Shown here piece by piece: positions 41,787-49,737 of a DNA stretch of 64,000 nucleotides. Location of the stretch: contig NZ_CP108495.1 in NCBI RefSeq assembly GCF_041435435.1, positions 55,239 to 119,238 of the forward strand, read 5' to 3'. The notes beneath the pieces are model-generated. The model was not told where the DNA came from. It worked only from the letters and a program-made list of their open reading frames with translations, and did no database searches. The stretch comes from Streptomyces sp. NBC_01241. Its GTDB lineage: Bacteria; Actinomycetota; Actinomycetes; Streptomycetales; Streptomycetaceae. Position 1 is the first letter of the stretch, and every line of letters begins with the position of its first letter. The translations under genes and the position numbers were made by a program.

Positions 41787-41849
41787 CTGGTAATATTGAG
41801 CTTGTTGGAAGGGGGTGGCACCCCGGACAACGAGAACCACTCGAAACCC
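41787..41849 (+). promoter_or_regulatory. leader element L5
   Basis: CTGGTAATATTGAGC promoter; hairpin with loop GTGGCA and outer pairs GTTG / CAAC (41804-41831); box CTCGAAACCC (41840-41849). Confidence 0.82.
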
Positions 41850-41868
41850 ACACCGGAGGACGCAGGAC

Positions 41869-42756
41869 ATGACCGACATCAAGACGCGATACCGCTACGG
41901 CAAGCCGGACGGCAAGGGGCGCACCCCCGTCTACGTCGACGGTGCAGCCGACCCGGCCGGACACGTACGGAAGGTGGGCCGGGGTTCTTCCCCCTGGTGG
42001 GCGGAGGGCACCGGGGACGGCACGGCCGGAACCAGTCACACCCGCAAGTACGAGGCCGCTGAACGGCTGGTGCGCATGATCGACGCCCGCGCCTCGACGG
42101 CCGCCGAGATCGAGCGCCGCCGCGCCCGCTGCACGCAGGCCCCGGCCGGATGGCGGTTCGCCAGCTGGACCGAGATCGAGCGCGAGGGATACCGCCAGGT
42201 CCGCCCCGTGCACCGCGCCCCGTACCTCTACGGGGGCGAGGGGGAGCGATACCCCGACACCTTCGCCGCCCAGCCCGTCACCCTGACCCGGGTCACGACC
42301 CTGCACAACGGCTGTGTCGTGGTGTCCGGCACCGAGCCCGGCGACCGGCCCCCGTACGTCCTGCTGATGAACCCCGCACACGTAGCGCTCGGCGCCCTGG
42401 TGCGCGAGCAGGAGCCGCGCTACGTCGCCCCGGGTGAGTGCATGGGGTGCGAGCAGGACGGACCGCTGTACCAGGCCGGAACCCGGCTCGGTTGCGCCAC
42501 CTGCACAGCGGCAGACCTCGGTGTCTCCCCGACAGACCTGCCCGCCGCCGTCGACGACGACGGCGCCGTGTGGTGGTCGGTGGGCGACACCGTGCGGCGC
42601 AAGGGCGAGCTCCCCGACGAGGACGCCGAGCCCGAGACCGGCCGCGTGACCGAGATCGAGACCTTCATCGCGGAACGGTCCCGCCGGATCGCCGTCGACT
42701 TCGGTGACCGCTGGCCCGTCCGCTGGCAGCCGGCCGGACTCGCCCCCGTCTCGTAG
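41869..42756 (+). CDS. hypothetical protein with Cys motif
   Basis: 295 aa. GGAGG about 10 bases before the ATG. The start KTRYRYGKPDGKGRTPVYVD is basic; in the middle ECMGCEQDGPLYQAG...GCATC gives two CxxC/CxC pairs, possibly a zinc site. The C-terminus (VWWSVGDTVRRKGELPDEDA) looks like a small beta barrel. No family recognised. Confidence 0.75.
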   Translation: MTDIKTRYRYGKPDGKGRTPVYVDGAADPAGHVRKVGRGSSPWWAEGTGDGTAGTSHTRKYEAAERLVRMIDARASTAAEIERRRARCTQAPAGWRFASWTEIEREGYRQVRPVHRAPYLYGGEGERYPDTFAAQPVTLTRVTTLHNGCVVVSGTEPGDRPPYVLLMNPAHVALGALVREQEPRYVAPGECMGCEQDGPLYQAGTRLGCATCTAADLGVSPTDLPAAVDDDGAVWWSVGDTVRRKGELPDEDAEPETGRVTEIETFIAERSRRIAVDFGDRWPVRWQPAGLAPVS

Positions 42757-42768
42757 CACAACCGCTCC

Positions 42769-42813
42769 GGCCGGGGCGGCGCATGGCCGCGCCGCCCCGG
42801 CCCCTCGAAACCC
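42769..42813 (+). promoter_or_regulatory. hairpin-box element B4 with compensatory change
   Basis: CCGGGGCGGCGC-ATGGCC-GCGCCGCCCCGG then CTCGAAACCC (42804-42813). The loop-closing pair is C-G instead of G-C and the last loop base is C: pairing kept while sequence changes. Confidence 0.8.
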
Positions 42814-42835
42814 GACACCGACCCGAAAGAGGACC

Positions 42836-43798
42836 ATGAACACGCGCGTGCCAACCCCCTCCGTCGCGAGCATCACCGCCCTGCTGGCCGCCGCCGGACA
42901 CCACCCCGTCGCCAGCGGCCGCGACGGATTCACCCTCCGGCCGACCGCCGACAACGCGGCCCTGGTCCTCACCTACTGGTGCGAACCCCGCGACGCCCAC
43001 GAACACCTGACGGGCGGGCACATCCACCGCAGGCGCAGGATGCTCCTGGAGTGCGCGAGCCTGATCGGCGACGCCGGACACCAGGCTGCGCGAACCCCCA
43101 CCGTCCAGAACCCGGGCCGGGCGGCCGTGGAGTCCGTTGTCATCTTCCCGGCCCCGGAACCCGAGCCCGAGCCCGCTGACCCCGCGCGCTGCTCCTGCAC
43201 CCCGGCCGAGGTCTGCACGCGCGCCGAGCTCCGCGCCGTCGCGGCCGCCGGCCTGGACAGGGCCACGGCAGCCGCCCGCAACGCGCTCCTTGACGCGCTG
43301 CACGAGAGCTCCATCGAGCCGGTCAACCACGCTGCGGGCGGCCCGGAAGGCGTCGCTGCCCTGCTCGACCACTCCCGCGGCATCCTCGCGACGTTGCCGC
43401 CCGCACCCGACGAGTCCGCCGTACGGGCCGACCTCGAATGCCGGGGATGCGACTCCGCCGCGTGCCTCGCTTCCAACCAGCTTGCCCGCGCCGCCCTGGA
43501 CCGGGCCGTCGCCCTGGCCGCCGTCAGCACCGTCGCGCTGGTCGCCGCGCGGACCATCCTGGACCGGGCCCACCTCGCGCTCACCCCCGGCGACCGGTGG
43601 AACAGCGCACGGATGACCGCCGCCGACCATCTGTCCCGGGTCCACTTCACCGCCGCGGCCGCCCTTGCGGTCCCCGCCGACGAGGTACACGGCCACTACC
43701 GGGGAGCGCGCCGCCGCCGCGGGGGCCTTGCCGTCAACCTCCGGAAAGGGCGCACCCGGTACTGGTTCGTCCGCTGGGGCAGAGCCGTCTGGCATTGA
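42836..43798 (+). CDS. hypothetical protein
   Basis: 320 aa. GAGGA before the ATG. Three parts: an N-terminal alpha/beta domain (SITALLAAAGHHPVASGRDG, GGHIHRRRRMLLECASLIGD), a Pro/Glu linker (PAPEPEPEPAD), and a helical C-terminal domain with CSCTPAEVC and CRGCDSAAC. The end is basic and aromatic (RTRYWFVRWGRAVWH). No family recognised. Followed by a 17-bp terminator. Confidence 0.75.
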   Translation: MNTRVPTPSVASITALLAAAGHHPVASGRDGFTLRPTADNAALVLTYWCEPRDAHEHLTGGHIHRRRRMLLECASLIGDAGHQAARTPTVQNPGRAAVESVVIFPAPEPEPEPADPARCSCTPAEVCTRAELRAVAAAGLDRATAAARNALLDALHESSIEPVNHAAGGPEGVAALLDHSRGILATLPPAPDESAVRADLECRGCDSAACLASNQLARAALDRAVALAAVSTVALVAARTILDRAHLALTPGDRWNSARMTAADHLSRVHFTAAAALAVPADEVHGHYRGARRRRGGLAVNLRKGRTRYWFVRWGRAVWH

Positions 43799-43802
43799 GT
43801 CA

Positions 43803-43841
43803 CACGGAGGGGCGGAAGCGACCAGCTTCCGCCCCTCCGTG
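43803..43841 (+). terminator. 17-bp perfect hairpin terminator
   Basis: CACGGAGGGGCGGAAGC, loop GACCA, GCTTCCGCCCCTCCGTG; 4 bp past the stop. The same GACCA loop closes the 17-bp hairpin at 58196. Confidence 0.75.
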
Positions 43842-43949
43842 CTGCCCGGACAGGGCAGGGCGCCGACAGCCCGACGAGACGCGGCGAACCGCGCACGCAG
43901 CGGCGAGTCCTCCGCGCGAGCGACGACCACGCACCGTCAGGCCGGCGCC

Positions 43950-44515
43950 AGGCGCGCAGCGGGAGGCTGGGGCACCCGACCTCCGGCCGGGTTGCGAGGG
44001 GCGCTCTCGCGCCGCCCCCTCGCGCACCCCAGGCGCCGGGGGCGGGCGCCCGGTGGTGCGGCCGCGGGTTGCCGGGTGGGCATCGCACCTTCGGTGCGAT
44101 CCGGCCGTGCGCCGCAGTCGTCGGGCGTGGCCGCCCTCCTTATTGCGGCCCTCCGGTCGCTGCGCTCCCTGCGGGCTGCGGTCGCAAGCTCCCTTGCGCG
44201 AAGCCCCGGGGGGCTCCTCCGGACGCCCGCCCCCCGGGGACCGGGGGACGGGCTGAAGTCCGTTGTGGCCGGGGCGATTCCTCCGCGTCGTCGTCGTCCG
44301 CCGGCACCGTCGTGGTGACCGCGAGGGGCTGAGGTCGAGGAGGGCCAGGAGGAGCTGGAGCCGGTGGAGAAGGTGCGGGCCGGCCCGGGGCCGGGGGAGG
44401 GAAAAGCGGCTGGCAAGGAGGGGGGCGGCGGGGCCCGGACGCCCTCTAAAAGATCATGGAACTTCCGGGAAAAACCCTGGTCAGACCCCCTTTTCGGCTA
44501 GGTGATCCGGCCCAA
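43950..44515 (+). repeat. long non-coding dispersed repeat R1
   Basis: No gene in 43842-44600. 44083-44565 matches 56139-56621 base for base as far as I can compare, and runs into leader L6. Contains the TCGCAC-CTTC-GGTGCGA hairpin, CCTTATTGCGGCCC, GAGGGAAAAGCGGCTGGCAA and ACCCTGGTCAG. Confidence 0.8.
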
Positions 44516-44516
44516 C

Positions 44517-44580
44517 ACTGGTAATATTGAGCTTGTTGGAAGGGGATGGCACCCCGGACAACGGGAACCACTCGAAACCC
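44517..44580 (+). promoter_or_regulatory. leader element L6
   Basis: CTGGTAATATTGAGC promoter, hairpin loop ATGGCA with GTTG / CAAC outer pairs (44535-44562), box CTCGAAACCC (44571-44580). Confidence 0.82.
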
Positions 44581-44600
44581 GCCCCACGGAGGCAGACGAC

Positions 44601-45071
44601 ATGACCGCGACGCTCACCACCGCCCAGATCGGAACGCAGCTCCGCGAGAAGGCCGCGCAGACGCCCGGCTACTGGACCGGGGGATGCGCCAACTGGGACT
44701 GTGCCAACAAGGTGTGCGAATACGTCGTAGCCGACGAGTATTACGCCTCGTACGAGGACGCGCGCGCCGCTGGCGTGGAATGGGGAATGCGCATCTGCCC
44801 GTCGTGCAAGCGCAACGTCTGGACTGACGCCCTCGTGCTCTTGAGGCGTGAGCGCGTTTCGCTGGTTCGCCGCCCGCGCTGCGAATTCAGCACCACGACG
44901 GGATGCCACCTTTCCGGGAAGTATTTCGTGCAGGTCTCCGGCGAGCGCAAGTGGTACTGCGCCCACGACGTCGCCCTCTACGTCCGTGCCGAATTCGACG
45001 TCTACCGAATCGACAGGCAGGGGCGAATCATCCACGCGACCAAGAAGCTGAGCGAGATTTTCAACGGCTGA
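44601..45071 (+). CDS. hypothetical Cys-rich protein
   Basis: 156 aa. ACGGAGG before the ATG. GGCANWDCANKVCEY, RICPSCKRNVW and TGCHLSGKYF...WYCAHDV give at least seven Cys with two His, suggesting one or two zinc sites. Codon use is slightly less GC-biased than neighbours (TATTACGCC, GAATTC). No family recognised. Confidence 0.75.
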   Translation: MTATLTTAQIGTQLREKAAQTPGYWTGGCANWDCANKVCEYVVADEYYASYEDARAAGVEWGMRICPSCKRNVWTDALVLLRRERVSLVRRPRCEFSTTTGCHLSGKYFVQVSGERKWYCAHDVALYVRAEFDVYRIDRQGRIIHATKKLSEIFNG

Positions 45072-45084
45072 CAGGTCCTGCCCG

Positions 45085-45129
45085 CCGGGGCGGCGGATGG
45101 CACCACCGCCCCGGCCCCACTCGAAACCC
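45085..45129 (+). promoter_or_regulatory. hairpin-box element B5
   Basis: CCGGGGCGGCGG-ATGGCA-CCACCGCCCCGG with one mismatch, then CTCGAAACCC (45120-45129). Confidence 0.78.
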
Positions 45130-45146
45130 GATCAAGGAGAAATGCC

Positions 45147-45428
45147 ATGGCATCAGACATCTACCCGCAGGACGTATTCCACCCGGACCGCTCCCGCGCC
45201 GAGGGGTACGCGTGGGGATTCCTGGACAGCGAATGGCTTTCCATCCTCGGCTCGCACTGGGAGCGCATCCCGCTCCCGGAGTCCCCGGAGGACGCCGCCA
45301 GGCCCGGCGTGACGATGCTGCGCGACGGCGAGCCCAAGCCCTACACGCTGGCCAAGGTCCGCCGAGACGGGCAGGACATTTTCCGGGTGCTGGAAGTCGT
45401 CCGGACCCACACCCCCGAGCGCCGTTAG
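45147..45428 (+). CDS. small hypothetical protein
   Basis: 93 aa. AAGGAG before the ATG. DIYPQDVFHPDRSRAEGYAW, GFLDSEWLSILGSHWERIPL, DGQDIFRVLEVVRTHTPERR. Soluble and aromatic. No family recognised. Terminator hairpin at 45435-45465. Confidence 0.72.
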   Translation: MASDIYPQDVFHPDRSRAEGYAWGFLDSEWLSILGSHWERIPLPESPEDAARPGVTMLRDGEPKPYTLAKVRRDGQDIFRVLEVVRTHTPERR

Positions 45429-45434
45429 GCCCGT

Positions 45435-45465
45435 ACCGGGCCGGGCCAGCATGGCCCGGCCCGGT
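45435..45465 (+). terminator. 13-bp perfect hairpin
   Basis: ACCGGGCCGGGCC, loop AGCAT, GGCCCGGCCCGGT; 6 bp past the stop. Confidence 0.7.
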
Positions 45466-45530
45466 ATCCCGGTAGCACCCAGGAATTACCTGGTCAGGAG
45501 CCCTTTACGGCTTCCGAATCCGGCTCAATG

Positions 45531-45592
45531 CTGGTAATATTGAGCTTGTTGGAAGGGGGTGGCACCCCGACCAACATCACCACTCGAAACCC
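45531..45592 (+). promoter_or_regulatory. leader element L7
   Basis: GGCTCAATGCTGGTAATATT then GAGC; hairpin GTTGG-AA-GGGG-GTGGCA-CCCC-GA-CCAAC (45548-45575), all Watson-Crick outer pairs; box CTCGAAACCC (45583-45592). CCTGGTCAG lies at 45489. Confidence 0.85.
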
Positions 45593-45611
45593 GAACGGAA
45601 CGGCGGACCCC

Positions 45612-46511
45612 ATGGCGAAGATGACCACCGAGCAGGCGACCCAGCACCGCAAGGCGCAGGACCTGATCGAGCTGGACCGCGAACTCACCCCCGAAGAGCG
45701 GGAATTCGTGCTCGACAACCTGATGGAGGAGGGGACCGCCCGGCTCGACGGCGCGTTCTTCACCCCCGGCGGTCTCGCCGTAGACATGGTGATCGAGGCA
45801 TTGGGCAAAGACCGGGTGATCGACCTGTGCGCCGGAATCGGCCGTCTGGCCTGGACCGCGATGCACTACCTCCGTTCCCACGGCGCAGCGCGCGAGATCG
45901 TGTGCATCGAGAAGAACCCGGAGTACGTCCGCGTAGGCCGCAAGGTCCTGCCCGAGGCGACGTGGATCTGTGCCGACGTCTTTGCCGTGCCGACCATGGA
46001 CCTGGGGGGCCCGTTCGACGTGGCCCTTGCGAACCCGCCGTACGGAGCGGTGGCACGGGGCGGACGCACGGCCCCCCGCTACACCGGCAGCCGATTCGAG
46101 TACCACGTCATCGACATCGCCGCCGAGGTGGCCCGGCACGGCGTGTTCCTCATCCCCCAGGAATCGGCCCCCTTCCGCGCCAGCGGACACGACAACTTCG
46201 AAGAGGCCCGGGGAGTCCAGTACGAGCGGTTCGAGCGCCAGACGGGAATCACCCTGGAGGCGGGGTGTAGCTGCAACACCGACGGGTACCGCGACGAGTG
46301 GCGCGACGCGGCCCCGCGCACCGAAATCGTCGTTGCCGACCTCACCGAGCGAAAGCCCGCCGCCACGACGGCCGCCAAAGCCGCACCCGCGAAGGACTGG
46401 CGCGACATGTCCGCCGTGGAGTTCACCACCCGGCCGAAGGCCACACAGTCCGCCATGTTCGACACGGGCGACCACCCGACCACCGGCACCATCGGCCTGT
46501 TCGACATCTGA
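45612..46511 (+). CDS. orphan N6-adenine DNA methyltransferase
   Basis: 299 aa. FFTPGGLAVDMVIEAL then DLCAGIG at 71-77 (SAM-binding) and ANPPYG with NPPY at 141-144 (catalytic): the gamma-type adenine methyltransferase order. The C-terminal 60 residues are a charged tail. No restriction enzyme gene is adjacent. Expected to methylate adenine in DNA. In a mobile element this probably protects incoming DNA. The ribosome site is weak, so the leader may matter for translation. Confidence 0.85.
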   Translation: MAKMTTEQATQHRKAQDLIELDRELTPEEREFVLDNLMEEGTARLDGAFFTPGGLAVDMVIEALGKDRVIDLCAGIGRLAWTAMHYLRSHGAAREIVCIEKNPEYVRVGRKVLPEATWICADVFAVPTMDLGGPFDVALANPPYGAVARGGRTAPRYTGSRFEYHVIDIAAEVARHGVFLIPQESAPFRASGHDNFEEARGVQYERFERQTGITLEAGCSCNTDGYRDEWRDAAPRTEIVVADLTERKPAATTAAKAAPAKDWRDMSAVEFTTRPKATQSAMFDTGDHPTTGTIGLFDI

Positions 46512-46558
46512 CAGAGCCGCCCGTACGGCGGAGCCCCCGCCGTACGGGCCGCCGGAGC

Positions 46559-47290
46559 GCGGCCGTGTGCGCGGTGGGCGGCGGCCGGCCGGGGGTGGCC
46601 GGGCCGGGCGCGGAGCGCCGTCGGGGCGCAGCGCCGTGGGCGCCGGCCCCGGCGTCGGGGTACGGGCGGTGCGCAGCGCCGCCCGGGGTGCACCCGTCCT
46701 TCGGCCGGGTACTGGGGGCTCCTCGCCCCCAGACCCCTCGCCAGCGCCGAGGGCGCGCTGGACCGCCCAGGTGGACAAGCAACAGGCCCCGGGCATCGCG
46801 GGGTTGTCCCGCGGCCGTACGGCGCCGTTGTCGGGTGCGGGCCGGTTCCCGCGGCGTGGCCGTCGGTGGGGGTTTTCATCGCACCTTCGGTGCGATCCGG
46901 CCGTGCGCCGCAGTCGTCGGGCCTGGGGGCCCTCCTTATTGCGGCCCGCGCTGCGCGCGGGCTGCGTCGCTTCGCTCCTTGCGCGAAGCCCCGGGGGGCT
47001 CCTCCGGACGCCCGCCCCCCGGGGACCGGGGGACGAGCTGAACTGAGTGGTGGGCCGGGGCGATTCCTCGCGCCGTCGTCGTCCGCCGGCACCGTCGTGG
47101 TGACCGCGAGGGGCTGAGGTCGACGAGGGGCGAGAGGGAGCTGCGCGACGTCGAGGGGTGCGGGCCGCCCGGGGCCGGGGGAGGGAAAAGCGGCTGGCAA
47201 GGAGGGGGGTCGGCGGGGCCCGGACGCCCTCTAAAAGATCATGGAACTTCCGGGAAAAACCCTGGTCAGACCCCCTTTTCGGCTAGGTGA
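46559..47290 (+). repeat. long non-coding dispersed repeat R2
   Basis: 46559-47042 appears identical to 63004-63487 at a constant offset of 16445 bp. It then continues with a variable segment and the shared end GAGGGAAAAGCGGCTGGCAA into leader L8. No gene in 46512-47389. Confidence 0.8.
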
Positions 47291-47301
47291 TCCGGCCCAA
47301 C

Positions 47302-47365
47302 ACTGGTAATATTGAGCTTGTTGGAAGGGGATGGCACCCCGGACAACGAGAACCCCTCGAAACCC
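47302..47365 (+). promoter_or_regulatory. leader element L8
   Basis: CTGGTAATATTGAGC promoter, hairpin loop ATGGCA, GTTG / CAAC outer pairs (47320-47347), box CTCGAAACCC (47356-47365). Confidence 0.82.
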
Positions 47366-47389
47366 ACCGGAACGGAAGGGCTGGCCACC

Positions 47390-47818
47390 ATGGACCTGCT
47401 GACTATCGACCCCCGCGACACCGTCACCTACCGCCCCGTGGAGCACCCGATGCCGCTCGGCCTGGCCCCCTACCGGCCGGGCATCACCGGCGCGGAGGAG
47501 CTGGCCGCCACGCTCGTGGCGCGGCTGGGTCTGCGCGGGCACCGGATCGAGAGCCCCCGCTACATCGAGGAGGAGCCCCGTTGCGACCGGGGCCAGATGC
47601 TGGATTCGCTGGGCTCCCGGGCGATGCGAGTGGAGTGCCACGTCGACGGCCGCCCCGTGGCGTGGCGGCACGACCGTTTCGCGCGCAACCTTGAGACCGC
47701 CTGGACGGTCGAGGTCGACGGACAGGTCCGGCCCGCCGAACTGTCCCCGTACCTCCGGGCGCATGAGCGTCTCGCCGCCCTGGCCTGGATCATGCATCGC
47801 GCGATTCAGGGATGGTAA
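47390..47818 (+). CDS. hypothetical protein
   Basis: 142 aa. GGAAGGG about 9 bases before the ATG. DLLTIDPRDTVTYRPVEHPM, EELAATLVARLGLRGHRIES, AWTVEVDGQVRPAELSPYLR. Soluble alpha/beta. No family recognised. Single-gene unit between L8 and L9. Confidence 0.75.
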   Translation: MDLLTIDPRDTVTYRPVEHPMPLGLAPYRPGITGAEELAATLVARLGLRGHRIESPRYIEEEPRCDRGQMLDSLGSRAMRVECHVDGRPVAWRHDRFARNLETAWTVEVDGQVRPAELSPYLRAHERLAALAWIMHRAIQGW

Positions 47819-47871
47819 ACCCAGAAAAACCCTGGTCAGAAGCCCTTTTCTGCTAGGTGATCCGGCTCAAT

Positions 47872-47934
47872 GCTGGTAATATTGAGCTTGTTGGAAGGGG
47901 GTGGCACCCCGACCGACACCACCACTCGAAACCC
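47872..47934 (+). promoter_or_regulatory. leader element L9
   Basis: CTGGTAATATTGAGC promoter, hairpin loop GTGGCA with GTTGG / CCGAC outer pairs (47890-47917), box CTCGAAACCC (47925-47934). Confidence 0.84.
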
Positions 47935-47949
47935 ACCGAGGAGCACCCC

Positions 47950-48276
47950 ATGCGCGCACTCATCGAGACCTTCAAGACCATCCGCGCCCGTCACCGCGCG
48001 GCCCGCCGGGCGGGTCTGCGGTCCTACACCGTGGTCCTGGACTGGAGCACCAAGGCGTACGCGCACTACGCGCCCGAGATCGTGACCGTCCGCGCATCCT
48101 CCCCGCTGGCCGCCGAGATGGACGCCCTTCTTCAGGCCGCCAAGGCCCACACCATGCACGTGGACGAGTTCCAGGGCCGCGAGGGCCGCGCCCTGCTCCT
48201 GGAGGCGGGCAACGTGCTGAAGGTCGTCGCCACCTTCTCCGGCGCGCACAGCGCCGTTCACTCCGACCACTTCTGA
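47950..48276 (+). CDS. small hypothetical protein
   Basis: 108 aa. GAGGAG before the ATG. The N-terminus is basic (TFKTIRARHRAARRAGLRSY), followed by WSTKAYAHYAPEIVTVRASS and LAAEMDALLQAAKAHTMHVD. A small alpha/beta fold is likely. No family recognised. Confidence 0.74.
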   Translation: MRALIETFKTIRARHRAARRAGLRSYTVVLDWSTKAYAHYAPEIVTVRASSPLAAEMDALLQAAKAHTMHVDEFQGREGRALLLEAGNVLKVVATFSGAHSAVHSDHF

Positions 48277-48283
48277 TCTGCCC

Positions 48284-48330
48284 CGGCCGGGGCGGCGGTT
48301 GGCACCGCCGCCCCGGCCCCCTCGAAACCC
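48284..48330 (+). promoter_or_regulatory. hairpin-box element B6 (TTGGCA loop)
   Basis: GGCCGGGGCGGCGG-TTGGCA-CCGCCGCCCCGGCC then CTCGAAACCC (48321-48330). Confidence 0.8.
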
Positions 48331-48353
48331 GTACGCACAACGAGAGGCACCCA

Positions 48354-48767
48354 GTGAGCACCATGACCGGCACCGTCACCACCCGCGCCCGCGCCATCGA
48401 GACCGGCGCACTGATCGAGGCCGACCCCGGCATTGCCGCCGAGGTCGAGTTCCCCGCCCCGGTGGCCATGACCGAGGCCGTTTACGCGGACTGCATCGCC
48501 GTCCCCGACACGTACCGGTGGGACACCGGCATCCGGCTGGACGACGCCGAGCGGGAATGGGACCTGCTCATCACCGCGTCCCGGGCGATCAAGGCCGCCG
48601 CAGGGTCCGGCCGCCCGCCACGGCTCGCGTTCTCCCTCTACCGCGTCCCGGTCGACGGCCTCAGCCGCGACCCGCAGCGCGTGACCCTGGTGGCCGAGGC
48701 GTCGCCCGGCGACAACGGCGAGCGCGTCATCACGATCATGCGCCCGAGCGAGCACCTGCCGCAGTAA
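48354..48767 (+). CDS. hypothetical protein
   Basis: 137 aa from GTG 48354 (GAGAGG upstream; ATG at 48363 possible). IETGALIEADPGIAAEVEFP, RLDDAEREWDLLITASRAIK, LAFSLYRVPVDGLSRDPQRV. Soluble. No family recognised. Confidence 0.73.
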   Translation: MSTMTGTVTTRARAIETGALIEADPGIAAEVEFPAPVAMTEAVYADCIAVPDTYRWDTGIRLDDAEREWDLLITASRAIKAAAGSGRPPRLAFSLYRVPVDGLSRDPQRVTLVAEASPGDNGERVITIMRPSEHLPQ

Positions 48768-48808
48768 GGCGACCCGGGGCGGCCACCAGGCCGCCCCGGA
48801 TGCCCCCG

Positions 48809-48850
48809 GCCGGAAGGGGATGGCACCCCGACCGGCACCCCTCGAAACCC
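48809..48850 (+). promoter_or_regulatory. promoterless L-type element L10
   Basis: GCCGG-AA-GGGG-ATGGCA-CCCC-GA-CCGGC (48809-48836) and CTCGAAACCC (48841-48850). It has the internal-loop shape of the promoter copies, with GCCGG replacing GTTGG and all outer pairs Watson-Crick, but no TGGTAATATT promoter. Confidence 0.82.
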
Positions 48851-48878
48851 GAACCGAGCACGGAATGGAGCGCCCCAC

Positions 48879-49313
48879 ATGGGCTACGAATACAGCGTTG
48901 AGGGAACCGTCCAGGTCACCCCGCCGATCCCCTTCCCCGCACTTCTCCCCCTGACGCAGGGGCCCGATCTGCCGATCTTCTGCCTGGCCCCCGGCGTTGA
49001 CGACCCGGACGCCGCTGGCCCCTGGTCCGACATCGTGGGCGTGTGGGCCCTGATCCCGAAGGACGTGCCGCTCGACCAGGCGCAGCCGGTCACCGTCAGC
49101 GCGCTCGCGGTGTCTCACATCTCCAAGAGCGGAGCGATCCACCAGCCGCTCGCCAGGTTCGTCCGGCTCTGCCTGGCGGCCGGTCACGAAGTCGTCAGCG
49201 AGCTGAAGTTCCACGGCGAAGGCGGCGAGCGCGGCGAGATCCAGGTGACGCCGAGCGGCGGCATCGAATGGGTCGAGACCTCAGCCCCCGGGCGGGAGCC
49301 CGTCCGCTGGTGA
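48879..49313 (+). CDS. hypothetical protein (DUF6205-like)
   Basis: 144 aa. GGAATGGAG before the ATG. GYEYSVEGTVQVTPPIPFPA resembles the N-terminus of DUF6205 proteins (repeated in actinobacterial accessory DNA); assigned from memory, tentative. IQVTPSGGIEWVETSAPGRE closes the domain. Soluble, beta-rich. Followed by a 19-bp hairpin. Confidence 0.74.
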   Translation: MGYEYSVEGTVQVTPPIPFPALLPLTQGPDLPIFCLAPGVDDPDAAGPWSDIVGVWALIPKDVPLDQAQPVTVSALAVSHISKSGAIHQPLARFVRLCLAAGHEVVSELKFHGEGGERGEIQVTPSGGIEWVETSAPGREPVRW

Positions 49314-49317
49314 AGGC

Positions 49318-49360
49318 CCCCGCCCGGTCCGGCCGGTACCTCCGGCCGGACCGGGCGGGG
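49318..49360 (+). terminator. 19-bp hairpin terminator
   Basis: CCCGCCCGGTCCGGCCGG and CCGGCCGGACCGGGCGGG pair around TACCT; 5 bp past the stop. Confidence 0.72.
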
Positions 49361-49539
49361 TAACCGCCGGACGCGACGGCAGCCCGTCGCCCCCTCCGCC
49401 CCCGCGCCGGCCGAGGGGCGAGCTGTCGAGAACGACGGCCGCGCCGTTCCTGCGCGCGCATCGGCGCGTGTTCGCGGCGGGCCCCCGCCGCCGTGGGTGC
49501 AGCCCTCGCGGGGACGCCGGCCCCGGCGAGGGGCCACCA

Positions 49540-49620
49540 AAAACGGCTGGCAAGGAAGAGGGGCGGACCGGCCCGGAGGGGACGCGCGGACCGCCCTCGG
49601 TTCCTGGAAAAACCCTGGTC
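49540..49620 (+). repeat. short 3' remnant of the long dispersed repeat
   Basis: AAAAACGGCTGGCAAGGAAG followed by AGGGGCGGACCGGCCCGGAG and CGGTTCCTGGAAAAACCCTG, closely matching 41655-41760. No gene in 49361-49737. Confidence 0.6.
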
Positions 49621-49654
49621 AGGCCCCCCTTTTGCTAGGTGATCCGGTTCAATG

Positions 49655-49716
49655 CCGGTAATATTGAGCTTGTTGGAAGGGGATGGCACCCCGACCGACA
49701 CCACCACTCGAATCCC
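49655..49716 (+). promoter_or_regulatory. leader element L11
   Basis: CCGGTAATATTGAGC promoter, hairpin loop ATGGCA with GTTGG / CCGAC outer pairs (49672-49699), box variant CTCGAATCCC (49707-49716). Confidence 0.82.
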
Positions 49717-49737
49717 GTACGAACGAAAGGCACGAAC